Shown here in pieces: positions 48,514-58,360 of a stretch of DNA of 64,000 bases. The stretch's first letter is position 1; every line of letters begins with the position of its first letter. Under the pieces are notes generated by a model, which worked only from the letters and a program-made list of their open reading frames with translations, was not told where the DNA came from and searched no databases. This DNA is from Mesorhizobium huakuii (GTDB taxonomy: Bacteria > Pseudomonadota > Alphaproteobacteria > Rhizobiales > Rhizobiaceae). The position numbers were made by a program, and so were the translations under genes. The stretch lies in assembly GCF_030160235.1 (NCBI RefSeq), contig NZ_BSNY01000054.1:1-64000 (forward strand), written 5' to 3'.

Positions 48514-48597
48514 GGAACTGAGGAACTGAGGAACTGAGGAACTGAGGAACTGAGGAACTGAGGAACTGAGGAACTGAGGAACTGAGGAACTGAGGAA
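48498..48597. repeat. Tandem repeat, 12 perfect copies of GGAACTGA
   Basis: The 8-base unit GGAACTGA is repeated 12 times without a mismatch from 48498 to 48593, followed by a partial GGAA. The first two copies encode the end of the EamA protein and supply its TGA stop; the rest is intergenic. Perfect identity means that the array is young or actively changing by slipped-strand mispairing. The minus strand of the array has no stop codon in any frame. Confidence 0.97.
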
Positions 48598-48670
48598 AAA
48601 GCGGCCATATTTGGCGCTGTGTGTCTCTTCCTCAATCCTCCATTTCTTCACTTCCGCAATTCGGCGCCGC

Positions 48671-49522
48671 TCACCCGACCCTCGCCCGCGCCTCCAGATA
48701 GCGGCTGATCGCGGCATTGAGCTCGCCGCCGAGGATGAAGATCGCCGAGACGATGTAGAGGAAGACCACCGCGATCATGATCGAGGCGAGGCCGGCATAG
48801 GTCGTCACATAGGACGAGAAATGGTCGAGATAGGTGGCGAACATGGTCGAGCCGATGAGCCATGCGGCCAGTGTGAAGACGATGCCCGGCACCAGCGAGA
48901 CGAAGCGGCGCTTGCCCGCCGGCAGCCAGTAGTGCACGGCAAACAATCCGCCGATGATGACGGCCGAGGCGATGACGTAGCGCCACAGCGTGATCGTGCC
49001 GGTATAGGGCTTGATCCACTCGAAATGCGCTTCCGCCAGCCGCGCCAGCAGCGGCGCGAACACCAGAAGCACGCTGATCGCCAGGAAGCCGGCCGTCGCG
49101 ATCAGCACGAAGAAGATGCTCTGCACCCGGCGATAGATGATGCCGCGCGTCTCGGTGACGCGATAGGCACGATTAAGCGACGTGCGCAGCGCCTCGATGC
49201 CGTTCGAGGCGAAATAGGCGGCAAGCAGAACGCCATAGGTCAACAGGTCGGTGCGCCGGACGGTCAGCACGTTCAGCACCTCATGCGCGATCGGCTTGGC
49301 GATCTGATCCGGCCAGGTGTCGAAGACCAGGTGCACGGCCGTGTCGGCAAAGGCCTGGGCGCCGAGGAAGCTGCCCAGCGTGGTGGCGAAGATCAGGAAA
49401 GGAAACAGCGCCATCAGCGACGTGATCGCCAGATGGCTGGCCATCGCCCAGCCGTCATCGGTGTTGAAATGGCCGAGCGCGTCGTAGAGCACGCGGCGCA
49501 GGGCGACAATATTCCGCAACAA
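48671..49522 (-). CDS. YihY/virulence factor BrkB family membrane protein
   Basis: About 283 residues with six hydrophobic segments, of the YihY (formerly ribonuclease BN) family: DDGWAMASHLAITSLMALFPFLIF, ASNGIEALRTSLNRAYRV, and YAGLASIMIAVVFLYIVSAIFILGGELNAAI at the end. A TTG at 49522 is proposed as start because AGGGA lies about 10 bases upstream; longer frames from ATG would overlap the divergent SDR gene. Role unknown; members are inner-membrane proteins of unclear transport function. Confidence 0.88.
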   Translation of the reverse strand: MLRNIVALRRVLYDALGHFNTDDGWAMASHLAITSLMALFPFLIFATTLGSFLGAQAFADTAVHLVFDTWPDQIAKPIAHEVLNVLTVRRTDLLTYGVLLAAYFASNGIEALRTSLNRAYRVTETRGIIYRRVQSIFFVLIATAGFLAISVLLVFAPLLARLAEAHFEWIKPYTGTITLWRYVIASAVIIGGLFAVHYWLPAGKRRFVSLVPGIVFTLAAWLIGSTMFATYLDHFSSYVTTYAGLASIMIAVVFLYIVSAIFILGGELNAAISRYLEARARVG

Positions 49523-49571
49523 GAACCCGCGTTCCCTTCGATTGTCTCGACGCCGCGAATATGGGAAGTGA

Positions 49572-50447
49572 ATGCGGCAAATGGCAACCCTTGGCGAAAC
49601 CACGAGTCCGACGGCGCAGCAACTGCGCACCATCATCGTCACCGGCGCCTCGTCCGGCATAGGTGCATATTGCGCCCGGGCACTCAAGGCGGAAGGCTGG
49701 CGAGTCTTCGCAACGGCCCGAAAACCCCAGGACATCGCCGCCCTCGAAAGCGACGGCATCGAGGCTTTCTACCTCGACTACAGCGAACCGGACTCCGTTG
49801 CGGCGCTGGTGACGGCGGTGCTCGAACGCACCGGCGGCCGGCTCGATGCCCTGTTCAACAACGGTGCATACGCCCAGGCCGGCGCGGTCGAGGATCTGTC
49901 GGTGGCCGCGCTCAAGGAGCAGTTCGAGGTCAATTTCTTCGGCTGGCATGATTTGACCAGCCGTCTCGTGCCGGTGATGCGCCGCCAGGGCCATGGCCGC
50001 CTCGTCCATTGCTCGTCGATCCTCGGACTGGTGCCGGTGCGCTTCCGCGGTGCCTATTCGGCATCCAAACATGCGCTCGAGGCTCTGATGCTCTGCCAGC
50101 TCCAGGAGCTCGAAGGCAGCGGCGTCCATGTTTCGCTGATCGAACCGGGGCCGGTGAAATCGAAGATCGCCAGCAACGGCCTGCCCTGGTTCCTGAAAAA
50201 CATCGACATCGAGAAGTCCGTGCACCGCACGGACTATGCCGCGCAGCTGGAGCGGCTGCGCGCCGGCGGCAGCCAATCGGCGCTGAAGCCCGGGCCGGAA
50301 GTGGTCCACAAGGTTCTGCGTCATGCACTTCTGTCGCGGCGCCCGCGGCCGCACTATGTGGTAACGGTGCCGGCCAAAATCGGCGCGGCGCTCAAACGCA
50401 TCCTGCCGGCTTCGATGCTCTACCGCCTGATGGCCAGACGCGCCTGA
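49572..50447 (+). CDS. Short-chain dehydrogenase/reductase (SDR)
   Basis: A 291-residue classical-type SDR using NAD(P)H: TGASSGIGAYCARAL cofactor loop, FNNGA, catalytic Ser in HCSSILGLVP and the YSASK motif. The Arg after the first strand (FATARK) suggests NADPH preference. A short N-terminal extension of about 18 residues precedes the fold. ATGs at 49572 and 49581 are both possible. It is divergent from the yihY gene and followed after 25 bases by a HIG1-like gene. The substrate is unknown. Confidence 0.93.
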   Translation: MRQMATLGETTSPTAQQLRTIIVTGASSGIGAYCARALKAEGWRVFATARKPQDIAALESDGIEAFYLDYSEPDSVAALVTAVLERTGGRLDALFNNGAYAQAGAVEDLSVAALKEQFEVNFFGWHDLTSRLVPVMRRQGHGRLVHCSSILGLVPVRFRGAYSASKHALEALMLCQLQELEGSGVHVSLIEPGPVKSKIASNGLPWFLKNIDIEKSVHRTDYAAQLERLRAGGSQSALKPGPEVVHKVLRHALLSRRPRPHYVVTVPAKIGAALKRILPASMLYRLMARRA

Positions 50448-50472
50448 ACGCGCAACAACTGGGAACGCAACA

Positions 50473-50664
50473 ATGGCAACCGTCTTCAACATCCTCGCCA
50501 TCCTGGTCATGGCCGCCGTGGTGATCGTGCTGATCCGAGGCCTCGTCAACATGATGCGCGGCGGTTCCGGCGTCACCTCCAACAAGCTGATGCAGGCGCG
50601 CGTCATGCTGCAGGCCGTTGCGCTGGCGCTGATCCTGCTGGCCGTGTATTTCACCCGCAAGTGA
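50473..50664 (+). CDS. HIG1-like twin transmembrane protein
   Basis: A 63-residue protein with two hydrophobic helices (4-24 and 45-60) joined by a basic Gly/Ser loop containing MMRGGSGVTSNKLMQARVMLQA. This matches the HIG1/twin-transmembrane family, whose mitochondrial relatives support cytochrome oxidase. In alphaproteobacteria it commonly precedes the cobalamin adenosyltransferase gene, as here (19 bases away). Confidence 0.85.
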   Translation: MATVFNILAILVMAAVVIVLIRGLVNMMRGGSGVTSNKLMQARVMLQAVALALILLAVYFTRK

Positions 50665-50683
50665 GCGCCGTTCGGGAGGCGAT

Positions 50684-51265
50684 GTGGTCAAGCTCAACAA
50701 GATCTACACCCGCACCGGCGATGACGGCACGACGGGTCTCGGCACTGGCGAGCGGCGGCTGAAATCCGACCTGCGGGTGGACGCCTACGGCACGGTCGAC
50801 GAAGCCAACGCCTGCATCGGCATGGCGCGCGTGCACACGGCAGCGAACCACCCGGCGATCGATGCCATGCTGTCGCGCATCCAGAACGATCTCTTCGACC
50901 TCGGCGCCGATCTCGCCGTGCCTGATGACGGCAAGCCGCTTGGCTACGAGCCCTTGCGGATCACATCAGTGCAGACCGACCGTGTCGAGAAGGACATCGA
51001 CCTCCTCAACAAGGATCTCCAGCCGCTCAAATCCTTCGTGCTCAACGGCGGCACTCCGGCGGCGGCGGCGCTGCACCTGGCCCGTACGGTGGCGCGGCGG
51101 GCCGAACGGCTGATGGTCGCGCTCGCTCAAGACCCGCGCGAACACGTCAACCGCGACGGGTTGAAATACATCAATCGCGTCTCGGATTTCCTGTTTGTCG
51201 CCGCCCGGGCGGTCAATGACAATGGAAATGCCGACGTGCTATGGGTTCCCGGCAAGAACCGCTGA
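50684..51265 (+). CDS. Cob(I)alamin adenosyltransferase, PduO type
   Basis: A 193-residue enzyme that transfers adenosyl from ATP to cobalamin to make coenzyme B12. The PduO-type ATP motif YTRTGDDGTTGLGTGERRLKSD lies at residues 8-29, with VDAYGTVDEANACIG after it and the C-terminal RTVARRAERLMV and YINRVSDFLFVAARAVN. Start is GTG with GGGAGG upstream. It is followed by a rhomboid gene 33 bases later. Confidence 0.94.
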   Translation: MVKLNKIYTRTGDDGTTGLGTGERRLKSDLRVDAYGTVDEANACIGMARVHTAANHPAIDAMLSRIQNDLFDLGADLAVPDDGKPLGYEPLRITSVQTDRVEKDIDLLNKDLQPLKSFVLNGGTPAAAALHLARTVARRAERLMVALAQDPREHVNRDGLKYINRVSDFLFVAARAVNDNGNADVLWVPGKNR

Positions 51266-51298
51266 ACGCATCGAAGAGCGGGAGGGGACCAGGCACGT

Positions 51299-52096
51299 AT
51301 GTTCATCCCGCTTTACGACACCAACAGGCTGCGCCACATCCGCCTGCAATATGTGACGATCGGCCTGATCGTGGTCAACGCGCTGGTCTATTGCGCCACC
51401 GCACTCGGCGGCGAGAACTTCACCAATGCCGCCGTGCTTGGCCTCGGCTTTATTCCGTCCGTGGTTCACAACACGGCCGAGCTTGATCCTCGGTTCATCA
51501 TCATTCCGGAAAGCCTGAGCTACCTCACCTATTCCTTCCTGCATGCCGACATTTTCCACCTTGGCGGCAACATGCTGTTCCTGTGGGTGTTCGGCGACAA
51601 TGTCGAGGACGCGCTCGGCCACATCCGCTACCTGATCTTCTATCTCCTGTGCGCCATCGCCGGCGCCGCCTTCCAGGGGCTTGTCGCCTGGAATTCGCAA
51701 GTGCCGCTGATCGGCGCCTCCGGCGCCATCGCCGGTGTGGTCGTCGCCTATCTGATCCTTTATCCCAGGGTGAAGGTCTGGGTGCTGGCCTTCGCTCGAA
51801 TCCCGCTGCGCATTCCGGCCTTCATACCGCTCATCCTGTGGGTGCTGTTCCAGATCGTCATGTTCGCCGCCGGCGGTGGGGACCAGATTTCCTGGGCCTG
51901 CCATATCGGCGGCATCATTGCAGGCGCCGTGCTGGTGCTGGTCCTGCGCAGCCGCGGCGTGCCGCTTTTTGCCGGCGCTGACGAGGATGCCGTGGTTCCC
52001 GCATCAGACCAGCCGCCGGTTGCTGCCGAACCAGCGGCGCCTGAACCGCCGGCCACGACGCGCTGGGGCCGGGGAAACCCTTCTGCCCCAAACTGA
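51299..52096 (+). CDS. Rhomboid family intramembrane serine protease
   Basis: A 265-residue inner-membrane protease with six or seven hydrophobic segments. The catalytic dyad is Ser141 (GASGAIAG) and His202 (WACHIGGIIAG), and the L1/TM2 region has HADIFHLGGNMLFLWVFGDNVEDALG. The C-terminal 45 residues are a soluble Pro/Ala-rich tail. Rhomboids cut transmembrane helices of client proteins; the client here is unknown. AGGGG precedes the ATG. Confidence 0.93.
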   Translation: MFIPLYDTNRLRHIRLQYVTIGLIVVNALVYCATALGGENFTNAAVLGLGFIPSVVHNTAELDPRFIIIPESLSYLTYSFLHADIFHLGGNMLFLWVFGDNVEDALGHIRYLIFYLLCAIAGAAFQGLVAWNSQVPLIGASGAIAGVVVAYLILYPRVKVWVLAFARIPLRIPAFIPLILWVLFQIVMFAAGGGDQISWACHIGGIIAGAVLVLVLRSRGVPLFAGADEDAVVPASDQPPVAAEPAAPEPPATTRWGRGNPSAPN

Positions 52097-52218
52097 ACCG
52101 ATTTGAGCCGCTTTCAGCGTATTGACGGCAAGGGTTGCCCCAACTACGGAAACGTCTCCGTCTGAGCCCCAGGGCTGTTGAGGAGCAGTCCAAGACGGGC
52201 AAAGACCAGAATTTCCAT

Positions 52219-52242
52219 CCGGCCAGAATTCCGTCTGGCCGG
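52219..52242. repeat. Inverted repeat upstream of etfB
   Basis: A perfect 9-bp inverted repeat (CCGGCCAGA at 52219-52227 and TCTGGCCGG at 52234-52242) with a 6-base loop, flanked by partial repeats of GGCCGGAATTC. It lies about 90 bases ahead of etfB. It may be an operator for etfBA or a transcript-end structure of the rhomboid gene. Confidence 0.5.
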
Positions 52243-52331
52243 AATTCAGTCAGGAATGTCGGCTTTCGACAACTCAGAAGGGGCGCAAGCTGTTATAGCG
52301 CGCCCAACTAGCGTGAAGAGGTGACAGGCAA

Positions 52332-53081
52332 ATGAAGATCCTTGTGCCCGTGAAGCGGGTTGTGGATGCGAACGTCAAGGTTCGCGTGAAGGCCGACGGT
52401 TCGGCGGTGGAACTCGCCAACGTCAAGATGGCGATGAACCCGTTCGACGAGATCGCGGTGGAAGAGGCGATCCGGCTCAAGGAAGCCGGCAAGGCCGAAG
52501 AGATCATCGTCGTCTCGATCGGCCCGCAGCAGGCGCAGGAAACCTTGCGCACCGCGCTCGCCATGGGTGCCGACCGCGCCATCCTGGTCAAGACCGACGA
52601 GCAGACCGAACCGCTCGGCGTCGCCAAGGTGCTGAAGGGCGTCGTCGAGGCCGAACAGCCCGGCCTCGTCATCCTCGGCAAGCAGGCGATCGACGATGAT
52701 TCGAACCAGACCGGCCAGATGCTGGCGGCCCTGCTCGGCTGGGCGCAAGGCACCTTCGCTTCCAAGGTGGTGCTCGACGGCGACAAGGCCAAGGTGACGC
52801 GCGAAGTCGACGGCGGCCTGCAGACGGTGGAACTGAAGATGCCTGCGATCGTCACCGCCGACCTTCGCCTCAACCAGCCGCGCTATGCCTCTCTGCCCAA
52901 CATCATGAAGGCCAAGAAGAAGCAGCTCGACGAAAAGACCCCGGCCGACTACGGCGCCGACGTCAAGCCGCGCCTCAAGGTCATCAAGACCGAGGAGCCG
53001 GGCGGCCGCAAGGCGGGCGTCAAGGTCAAGAGCGTCGCCGAACTGGTCGACAAGCTCAAGAACGAAGCCGGCGTTTTGTAA
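52332..53081 (+). CDS. etfB: Electron transfer flavoprotein subunit beta
   Basis: A 249-residue ETF beta chain that binds AMP and, with the alpha chain, carries electrons from acyl-CoA and related dehydrogenases to ETF-ubiquinone oxidoreductase. The opening [20 protein letters not shown], the [18 protein letters not shown]-type signature ([18 protein letters not shown]) and the C-terminal [12 protein letters not shown] are typical. It is followed by etfA after 23 bases. Confidence 0.97.
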   Translation: MKILVPVKRVVDANVKVRVKADGSAVELANVKMAMNPFDEIAVEEAIRLKEAGKAEEIIVVSIGPQQAQETLRTALAMGADRAILVKTDEQTEPLGVAKVLKGVVEAEQPGLVILGKQAIDDDSNQTGQMLAALLGWAQGTFASKVVLDGDKAKVTREVDGGLQTVELKMPAIVTADLRLNQPRYASLPNIMKAKKKQLDEKTPADYGADVKPRLKVIKTEEPGGRKAGVKVKSVAELVDKLKNEAGVL

Positions 53082-53104
53082 GCGATCGGGAAAGGAACAG
53101 ATAA

Positions 53105-54034
53105 ATGGCAATTCTCCTCATCGCCGAACACGACAACGCCAGCCTTTCCGACCAGACCGCCAAGGCGCTTTCGGCGGCCCTGCAGATCGGCTCGGACGTG
53201 CATGTGCTGGTGGCCGGCAAGGGCGCCAAGGGTGCGGCGGACGCCGCGGCCAAGCTCAAGGGCGTCAGCAAGGTGCTGCTCGCCGAGGCCGACGAACTCG
53301 CCGAGCGCCTCGCCGAACCGACGGCAGCCCTCGTCGTGTCGCTCGCAGGCGGCTACGACACCATCATCGCTCCCGCCACCTCGTCGGGCAAGAATGTCGC
53401 CCCGCGCGTCGCGGCCCTGCTCGACGTCGCGCAGGTCTCCGAGATCATCGAAGTGGTCTCGCCGGACACGTTCAAGCGGCCGATCTATGCCGGCAACGCC
53501 ATCCAGACCGTGCAGTCGACCGACGCCAAGAAGGTCATCACCGTGCGCACCGCCTCCTTCCAGGCGGCCCCCGAGGGCGGCTCGGCAGCCGTAGAGACCG
53601 TCAAGGCGGCAGCCAATCCCGGCCTGTCCACCTTCGTCGAGAACAAGCTGTCGGAGACGGATCGTCCGGAACTGACCTCGGCCAAGATCATCATCTCGGG
53701 CGGCCGCGCGCTCGGCTCGTCGGAGAAGTTCCAGGAGGTCATCCTGCCGGTCGCCGACAAGCTCGGTGCGGCGGTCGGCGCTAGCCGTGCCGCTGTCGAT
53801 GCCGGCTACGCACCGAACGACTGGCAGGTCGGCCAGACCGGCAAGGTGGTCGCTCCGGACCTCTACATCGCGGTCGGCATCTCCGGCGCCATCCAGCATC
53901 TCGCCGGCATGAAGGATTCCAAGGTTATCGTCGCCATCAACAAGGACGAGGAGGCCCCGATCTTCCAGGTTGCCGACTACGGCCTCGTCGGCGATCTCTT
54001 CGTCATTCTGCCGGAGTTGCAGAAGGCGCTTTGA
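53105..54034 (+). CDS. etfA: Electron transfer flavoprotein subunit alpha
   Basis: A 309-residue ETF alpha chain holding FAD. The C-terminal FAD domain shows [38 protein letters not shown], then [52 protein letters not shown] precedes the ATG. A terminator follows, so etfBA form a two-gene unit. Confidence 0.98.
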   Translation: MAILLIAEHDNASLSDQTAKALSAALQIGSDVHVLVAGKGAKGAADAAAKLKGVSKVLLAEADELAERLAEPTAALVVSLAGGYDTIIAPATSSGKNVAPRVAALLDVAQVSEIIEVVSPDTFKRPIYAGNAIQTVQSTDAKKVITVRTASFQAAPEGGSAAVETVKAAANPGLSTFVENKLSETDRPELTSAKIIISGGRALGSSEKFQEVILPVADKLGAAVGASRAAVDAGYAPNDWQVGQTGKVVAPDLYIAVGISGAIQHLAGMKDSKVIVAINKDEEAPIFQVADYGLVGDLFVILPELQKAL

Positions 54035-54064
54035 CGCTCTCCGGCAAAGCGTATTAAATGCTTG

Positions 54065-54096
54065 GGGTGGGGTAGACGAAGTCGCCCCGCCCTTTT
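54065..54096 (+). terminator. Rho-independent terminator of etfBA
   Basis: GGGTGGGG (54065-54072) pairs with CCCCGCCC (54085-54092) with one T-G wobble, and the loop has an additional GAC/GTC pairing. TTTT follows at 54093-54096. It separates etfBA from hbdA, which therefore probably has its own promoter or depends on read-through. Confidence 0.72.
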
Positions 54097-54150
54097 AGTT
54101 TGCACCGCACAAAAAGCAGGCTGCAAAAGCCTTTGGACGGGATCGGTGTA

Positions 54151-55029
<879 letters not shown>

Positions 55030-55038
55030 CGCGTCCGC

Positions 55039-57126
55039 TCACGACGCCGCGGCAAGCGGCGCGGGCGGCTCCGACTTGTCGTCGGTGATCCTGCCGTCGG
55101 GCGCCACGCAAACGCATCCGCGGCCGGCCGCCTTGGCGGCATAGCAGGCGGCGTCGGCCCTTGCGATGATCTCGTCAGCCTCGCCGCAATTGGCGTTGAT
55201 CGCCGCCAGCCCGATACTGGCGCCGATCGCGTGCGGCCGGCCATCCCAGACAAAATCCAGGCCAGCTATCGCATCGATGATGGAGCGCGCCGCGATCCTG
55301 GCGCCGGCGGTCGAGCCCGATTTCAGGATGACCGCGAATTCGTCGCCACCCAGGCGCGCGACGATGTCTTCAGGCCCGAGCGCGCCACGCACGGCTTGTG
55401 CGACCCGCTTCAGCAAGGCGTCACCGGCGGCGTGACCGCCGGTGTCGTTGACCAGCTTGAAATGGTCGAGGTCGATGAACATGAACTGATGGCCGGTGCT
55501 TCCAGCCGCCGCGGCATCCTTGCGGGCCTGATCGACGAGCTCCTCCATGGTGCGGATGAAGCTCGAGCGATTGGCAAGGCCCGTCAGCGCATCATGCGCG
55601 GCGGCGTGGGCGAGCTGGCGCTGCAGGGCGCGCGCGTCGGTGAAGTCCTGGAAGACGATGACCAGGCCGCAGAATTCGTTGCGCTCGTTCATGATCGGCG
55701 ACACGACCTGACGGATGCTGCAGCGTGTGTCGTCGCGGCGGATCAGCACGGCGCGGCTGTTCTGGTCGGAGGGCGCCTCCGCGCCGATCGCCGGCCGTGT
55801 CACGCCGATCCTGTGTCCCGTTTCCTCGTCGACCGCCCAATAGACATGGCCAAGCGTCTTGCCGAGAGCCGCCTCCGCCGAAACGCCGGTCAGCTTCTCG
55901 GCAACCGGATTCATGAAGGTGACGCGGTTCGCCGCATCGGTGCAGATGACGGCATCGCCGATCGACTGCAGCGTCACCCGGAGCCGCTCCTTCTCGTCGG
56001 CCAGCATTGCCGCCGATACGGTCAGACGCTCCTCGGCCTCCTTGCGCAGGGTAATGTCGGTCAGGCTGCCGATGGCCCGGATCAGACGCCCTTCCCCGTC
56101 GCGCTCGATGGCCTTGCCGCGGTCGAGGATCCAGATCCAGCGGCCGTCCTTGTGACGCATCCTGAACTCAGCCTCGAAGAACTCCGTCTGGCCGTCGAGA
56201 TGGGCGCGATCCGCCTCGGCGACGGTTTCGCGGTCGTCGGGATGGATCATCGTCAGCCAACGATCCGGGTTGCCGTCGAGTTCGCCATCCGCATAACCCA
56301 GCATCTTGACCCAGGTCGACGAGTAGGTCGTGCCGCCTTTGCGGATGTCGAGATCCCAGACGCCCTGGCCGGCGCCGGCAAGCGCGAAATTCCAGCGCGT
56401 TTCGGCCTCTGCGATGCGGGCCTCGGCCTGCTTGCGTGCATCGATGTTCTCGATCTGCGAAACGAGATAGAGCGGGCGGCGGCTCTTTTCCTCTCGAATG
56501 ACGGAGCCGGCGAGATGCGTCCAGACGGCTGTGCCGTCCTTCTTAAGGTAACGCTTCTCGAACTGGAAGGCGTTCACCGTGCCGGCCTTGATGCCTTCCA
56601 TGGTCTCCCGCCCGACATGCAGGTCGTCAGGATGCGTGATCTCGAAAAAGGTCAGCGCCTCGATCTCTTCGCGGCTGTAGCCGAGCATCGAGGCGAAGGC
56701 CGGATTGGTCTGCACGATGCGCCCGTCGAGGCCGACGACGACGATGCCGATTGCAGAGTCCTCCATCGCCCGGCGGAAACGCTGCTCGCTCTCCGCGATC
56801 TGCCGCCGATCTTCCGAGATGCGGCCGATGAAAAGACAGGCGAAGAAAAGCGCGCCGATTGTCGTCGCGACCGACACTTGAAGGCAAAGTCTGAGCGCGT
56901 CCGTGCCAAGGTCCAGCCTCGACAACAGGGCCGAGGCCGCGGCCACGGCCACGGCGAAGCCGGCCACGAGCAACGCCGGCGTTGCATGTCTGTCGAGCCT
57001 GATCGGTCCTCGTAGTCTCACGATCCGTGCCACCCCCGTGGGCAATCGCTTTTTCCCGTTAAAACCCTGAAGGATCGATTTTAAGGAAAGGTTGCGCGGG
57101 GGCACCGCGATATGGTCAACCGGCAA
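55039..57126 (-). CDS. Membrane-bound diguanylate cyclase with three PAS domains
   Basis: Up to 695 residues. Two hydrophobic segments near 50-68 and 83-103 precede three PAS/PAC modules (about 115-240, 245-370, 380-510) and a C-terminal GGDEF domain (about 520-670) with the intact active site ARLGGDEFAVIL and the substrate-binding DLDHFKLVNDTGGHAAGD. It should make cyclic di-GMP. No EAL domain is present. No RxxD inhibitory site is evident just upstream of GGDEF. The listed start is TTG; GTG at 57033 is an alternative still upstream of the membrane segments. Its signal is unknown. Confidence 0.9.
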   Translation of the reverse strand: MPVDHIAVPPRNLSLKSILQGFNGKKRLPTGVARIVRLRGPIRLDRHATPALLVAGFAVAVAAASALLSRLDLGTDALRLCLQVSVATTIGALFFACLFIGRISEDRRQIAESEQRFRRAMEDSAIGIVVVGLDGRIVQTNPAFASMLGYSREEIEALTFFEITHPDDLHVGRETMEGIKAGTVNAFQFEKRYLKKDGTAVWTHLAGSVIREEKSRRPLYLVSQIENIDARKQAEARIAEAETRWNFALAGAGQGVWDLDIRKGGTTYSSTWVKMLGYADGELDGNPDRWLTMIHPDDRETVAEADRAHLDGQTEFFEAEFRMRHKDGRWIWILDRGKAIERDGEGRLIRAIGSLTDITLRKEAEERLTVSAAMLADEKERLRVTLQSIGDAVICTDAANRVTFMNPVAEKLTGVSAEAALGKTLGHVYWAVDEETGHRIGVTRPAIGAEAPSDQNSRAVLIRRDDTRCSIRQVVSPIMNERNEFCGLVIVFQDFTDARALQRQLAHAAAHDALTGLANRSSFIRTMEELVDQARKDAAAAGSTGHQFMFIDLDHFKLVNDTGGHAAGDALLKRVAQAVRGALGPEDIVARLGGDEFAVILKSGSTAGARIAARSIIDAIAGLDFVWDGRPHAIGASIGLAAINANCGEADEIIARADAACYAAKAAGRGCVCVAPDGRITDDKSEPPAPLAAAS

Positions 57127-57183
57127 ACAATTGCCGGCATGATTAAGGATCGGTATGCACGGGGTGTGGTCGCTTCTATCCTG

Positions 57184-57822
57184 CTACCAGCGCACGAAAA
57201 ACCGCCCGCCGAGCGCGCCGAGCAAGGCGAGAACCGCGATCGCGATCGTGTACCAGGTGGCGACGAAAAGCGGCGAATCGTCGAAACAGTGCGCGGCATA
57301 GAAGGTAGCCGCCAGTCCCCCGGCGAGCAGCCCCGCCACCGCGCCGGCAAGCACCGGCCGCGTCGGCGCGCCGTAGCGCAGCATCCACAGGAAGATGGCC
57401 AGCGGGCCAATGCCGATCAGCGGGATGAAGGCCATGCAGATCATCATGTTGGAGCCGATCATCCTGGTGCCCCACAACGCCTCCGGCACCATGAAGAGCT
57501 CCAGAACCACCGCCACGGCCATCAGCAGAGGCGCCGCGGCCATCCAGGCCACGGCCCTGGCCGTTGAGGCGCCAGGTGTCGACAGCGCCCGGATCAGGCC
57601 GAAGGCGCTGACGGCCAGCGCAATGGTGAAAAGGAATTTGGAGAGGAAGCGCATCGTGTGCGCGGCCGCCATGAAGTCAGGGCGCGGGCCGATCGTCAGC
57701 AGGAAAACCATTGCCGCGATGACAATGGCCGCGCCAGCCGCCAGCCACCAGGCCGAGCGCAGCGGCATCGCCTTGCTGCTTGCATCGGCGTCGAGCGCCT
57801 TGATGAGATCCTCGGTCCTCAT
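57184..57822 (-). CDS. NrsF-like anti-sigma factor (DUF1109)
   Basis: A 212-residue inner-membrane protein with six hydrophobic segments and a short cytoplasmic N-terminus MRTEDLIKALDADA, the hallmark of DUF1109/NrsF anti-sigma factors. In Caulobacter and rhizobia these hold an ECF sigma factor at the membrane and release it under metal or oxidative stress. Two Cys residues in the last third (PLIGIG-MIC and AAHCFDD region) could sense thiol stress. The start lies one base past the sigma gene stop codon, so the pair is co-translated. Confidence 0.88.
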   Translation of the reverse strand: MRTEDLIKALDADASSKAMPLRSAWWLAAGAAIVIAAMVFLLTIGPRPDFMAAAHTMRFLSKFLFTIALAVSAFGLIRALSTPGASTARAVAWMAAAPLLMAVAVVLELFMVPEALWGTRMIGSNMMICMAFIPLIGIGPLAIFLWMLRYGAPTRPVLAGAVAGLLAGGLAATFYAAHCFDDSPLFVATWYTIAIAVLALLGALGGRFFVRW

Positions 57823-57823
57823 G

Positions 57824-58360
57824 TCATTCCCGCCCAAACCGCCTGGCTATCGCGGCAAGTCCGCGATGCAGCGACACACGCACCGCCGTCTCGCTGATGC
57901 CGAACTTCGCTGCCGTCTCGCCGATCGATTGGCCTTCCACGGATATGGCCGAAACCACGGAACGCTGTGCCGGTGGCAGCCCGTCCAGGGCTCTGCCAAT
58001 GTCGCGCTCGCTGACGGTCTCTGTTTCCGGCTCGGCGAAGGTCTCCGCGATATCGTCGACATCGATTTCGATGCGCCGGCCGCGCCGCCGGAACGCATCG
58101 ATCAGTTTGAAGCGGGCAATCGCATAAATCCACGGCAGCACCGGCGCGTCCTGGCGCCAGGTATGCCGTTTCACATGAATGGCCAGCAAGGTTTCCTGCA
58201 CGACATCCTCGGGATCGACCCCGCCCTGCACGATCTTGCGCCGGACAAAGCCGCGCACCAGCGCGGCAATCCGGTGCAGAAAGTCGGCATAGGCCTTTTC
58301 ATCTCCCGCGATCGCGGCCCGTAACAGCCGGGAAAGCTCGGCCTCGTCCTTGCCGCTCAC
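57824..58360 (-). CDS. ECF-family RNA polymerase sigma factor
   Basis: A 178-residue group IV sigma factor: region 2 (about 20-90, VDPEDVVQETLLAIHVKRHTW, LPWIYAIARFKLIDAFRRR) and region 4 (about 115-170, LDGLPPAQRSVVSAISVEGQSIGETA and VRVSLHRGLAAIARRFG). The GTG start follows GGGGGAG. Paired with a DUF1109 anti-sigma gene, like Caulobacter SigF/NrsF. Its regulon cannot be read from the sequence; the GGDEF gene downstream is a possible neighbour but not a proven member. Confidence 0.93.
   Translation of the reverse strand: MSGKDEAELSRLLRAAIAGDEKAYADFLHRIAALVRGFVRRKIVQGGVDPEDVVQETLLAIHVKRHTWRQDAPVLPWIYAIARFKLIDAFRRRGRRIEIDVDDIAETFAEPETETVSERDIGRALDGLPPAQRSVVSAISVEGQSIGETAAKFGISETAVRVSLHRGLAAIARRFGRE

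Noticed and set aside
48357-48635. 92-residue minus-strand frame coding for repeated SVPQFLSS
   Set aside because: It exists only because the octamer array lacks stops on that strand; it overlaps the EamA coding region and has no support as a gene.
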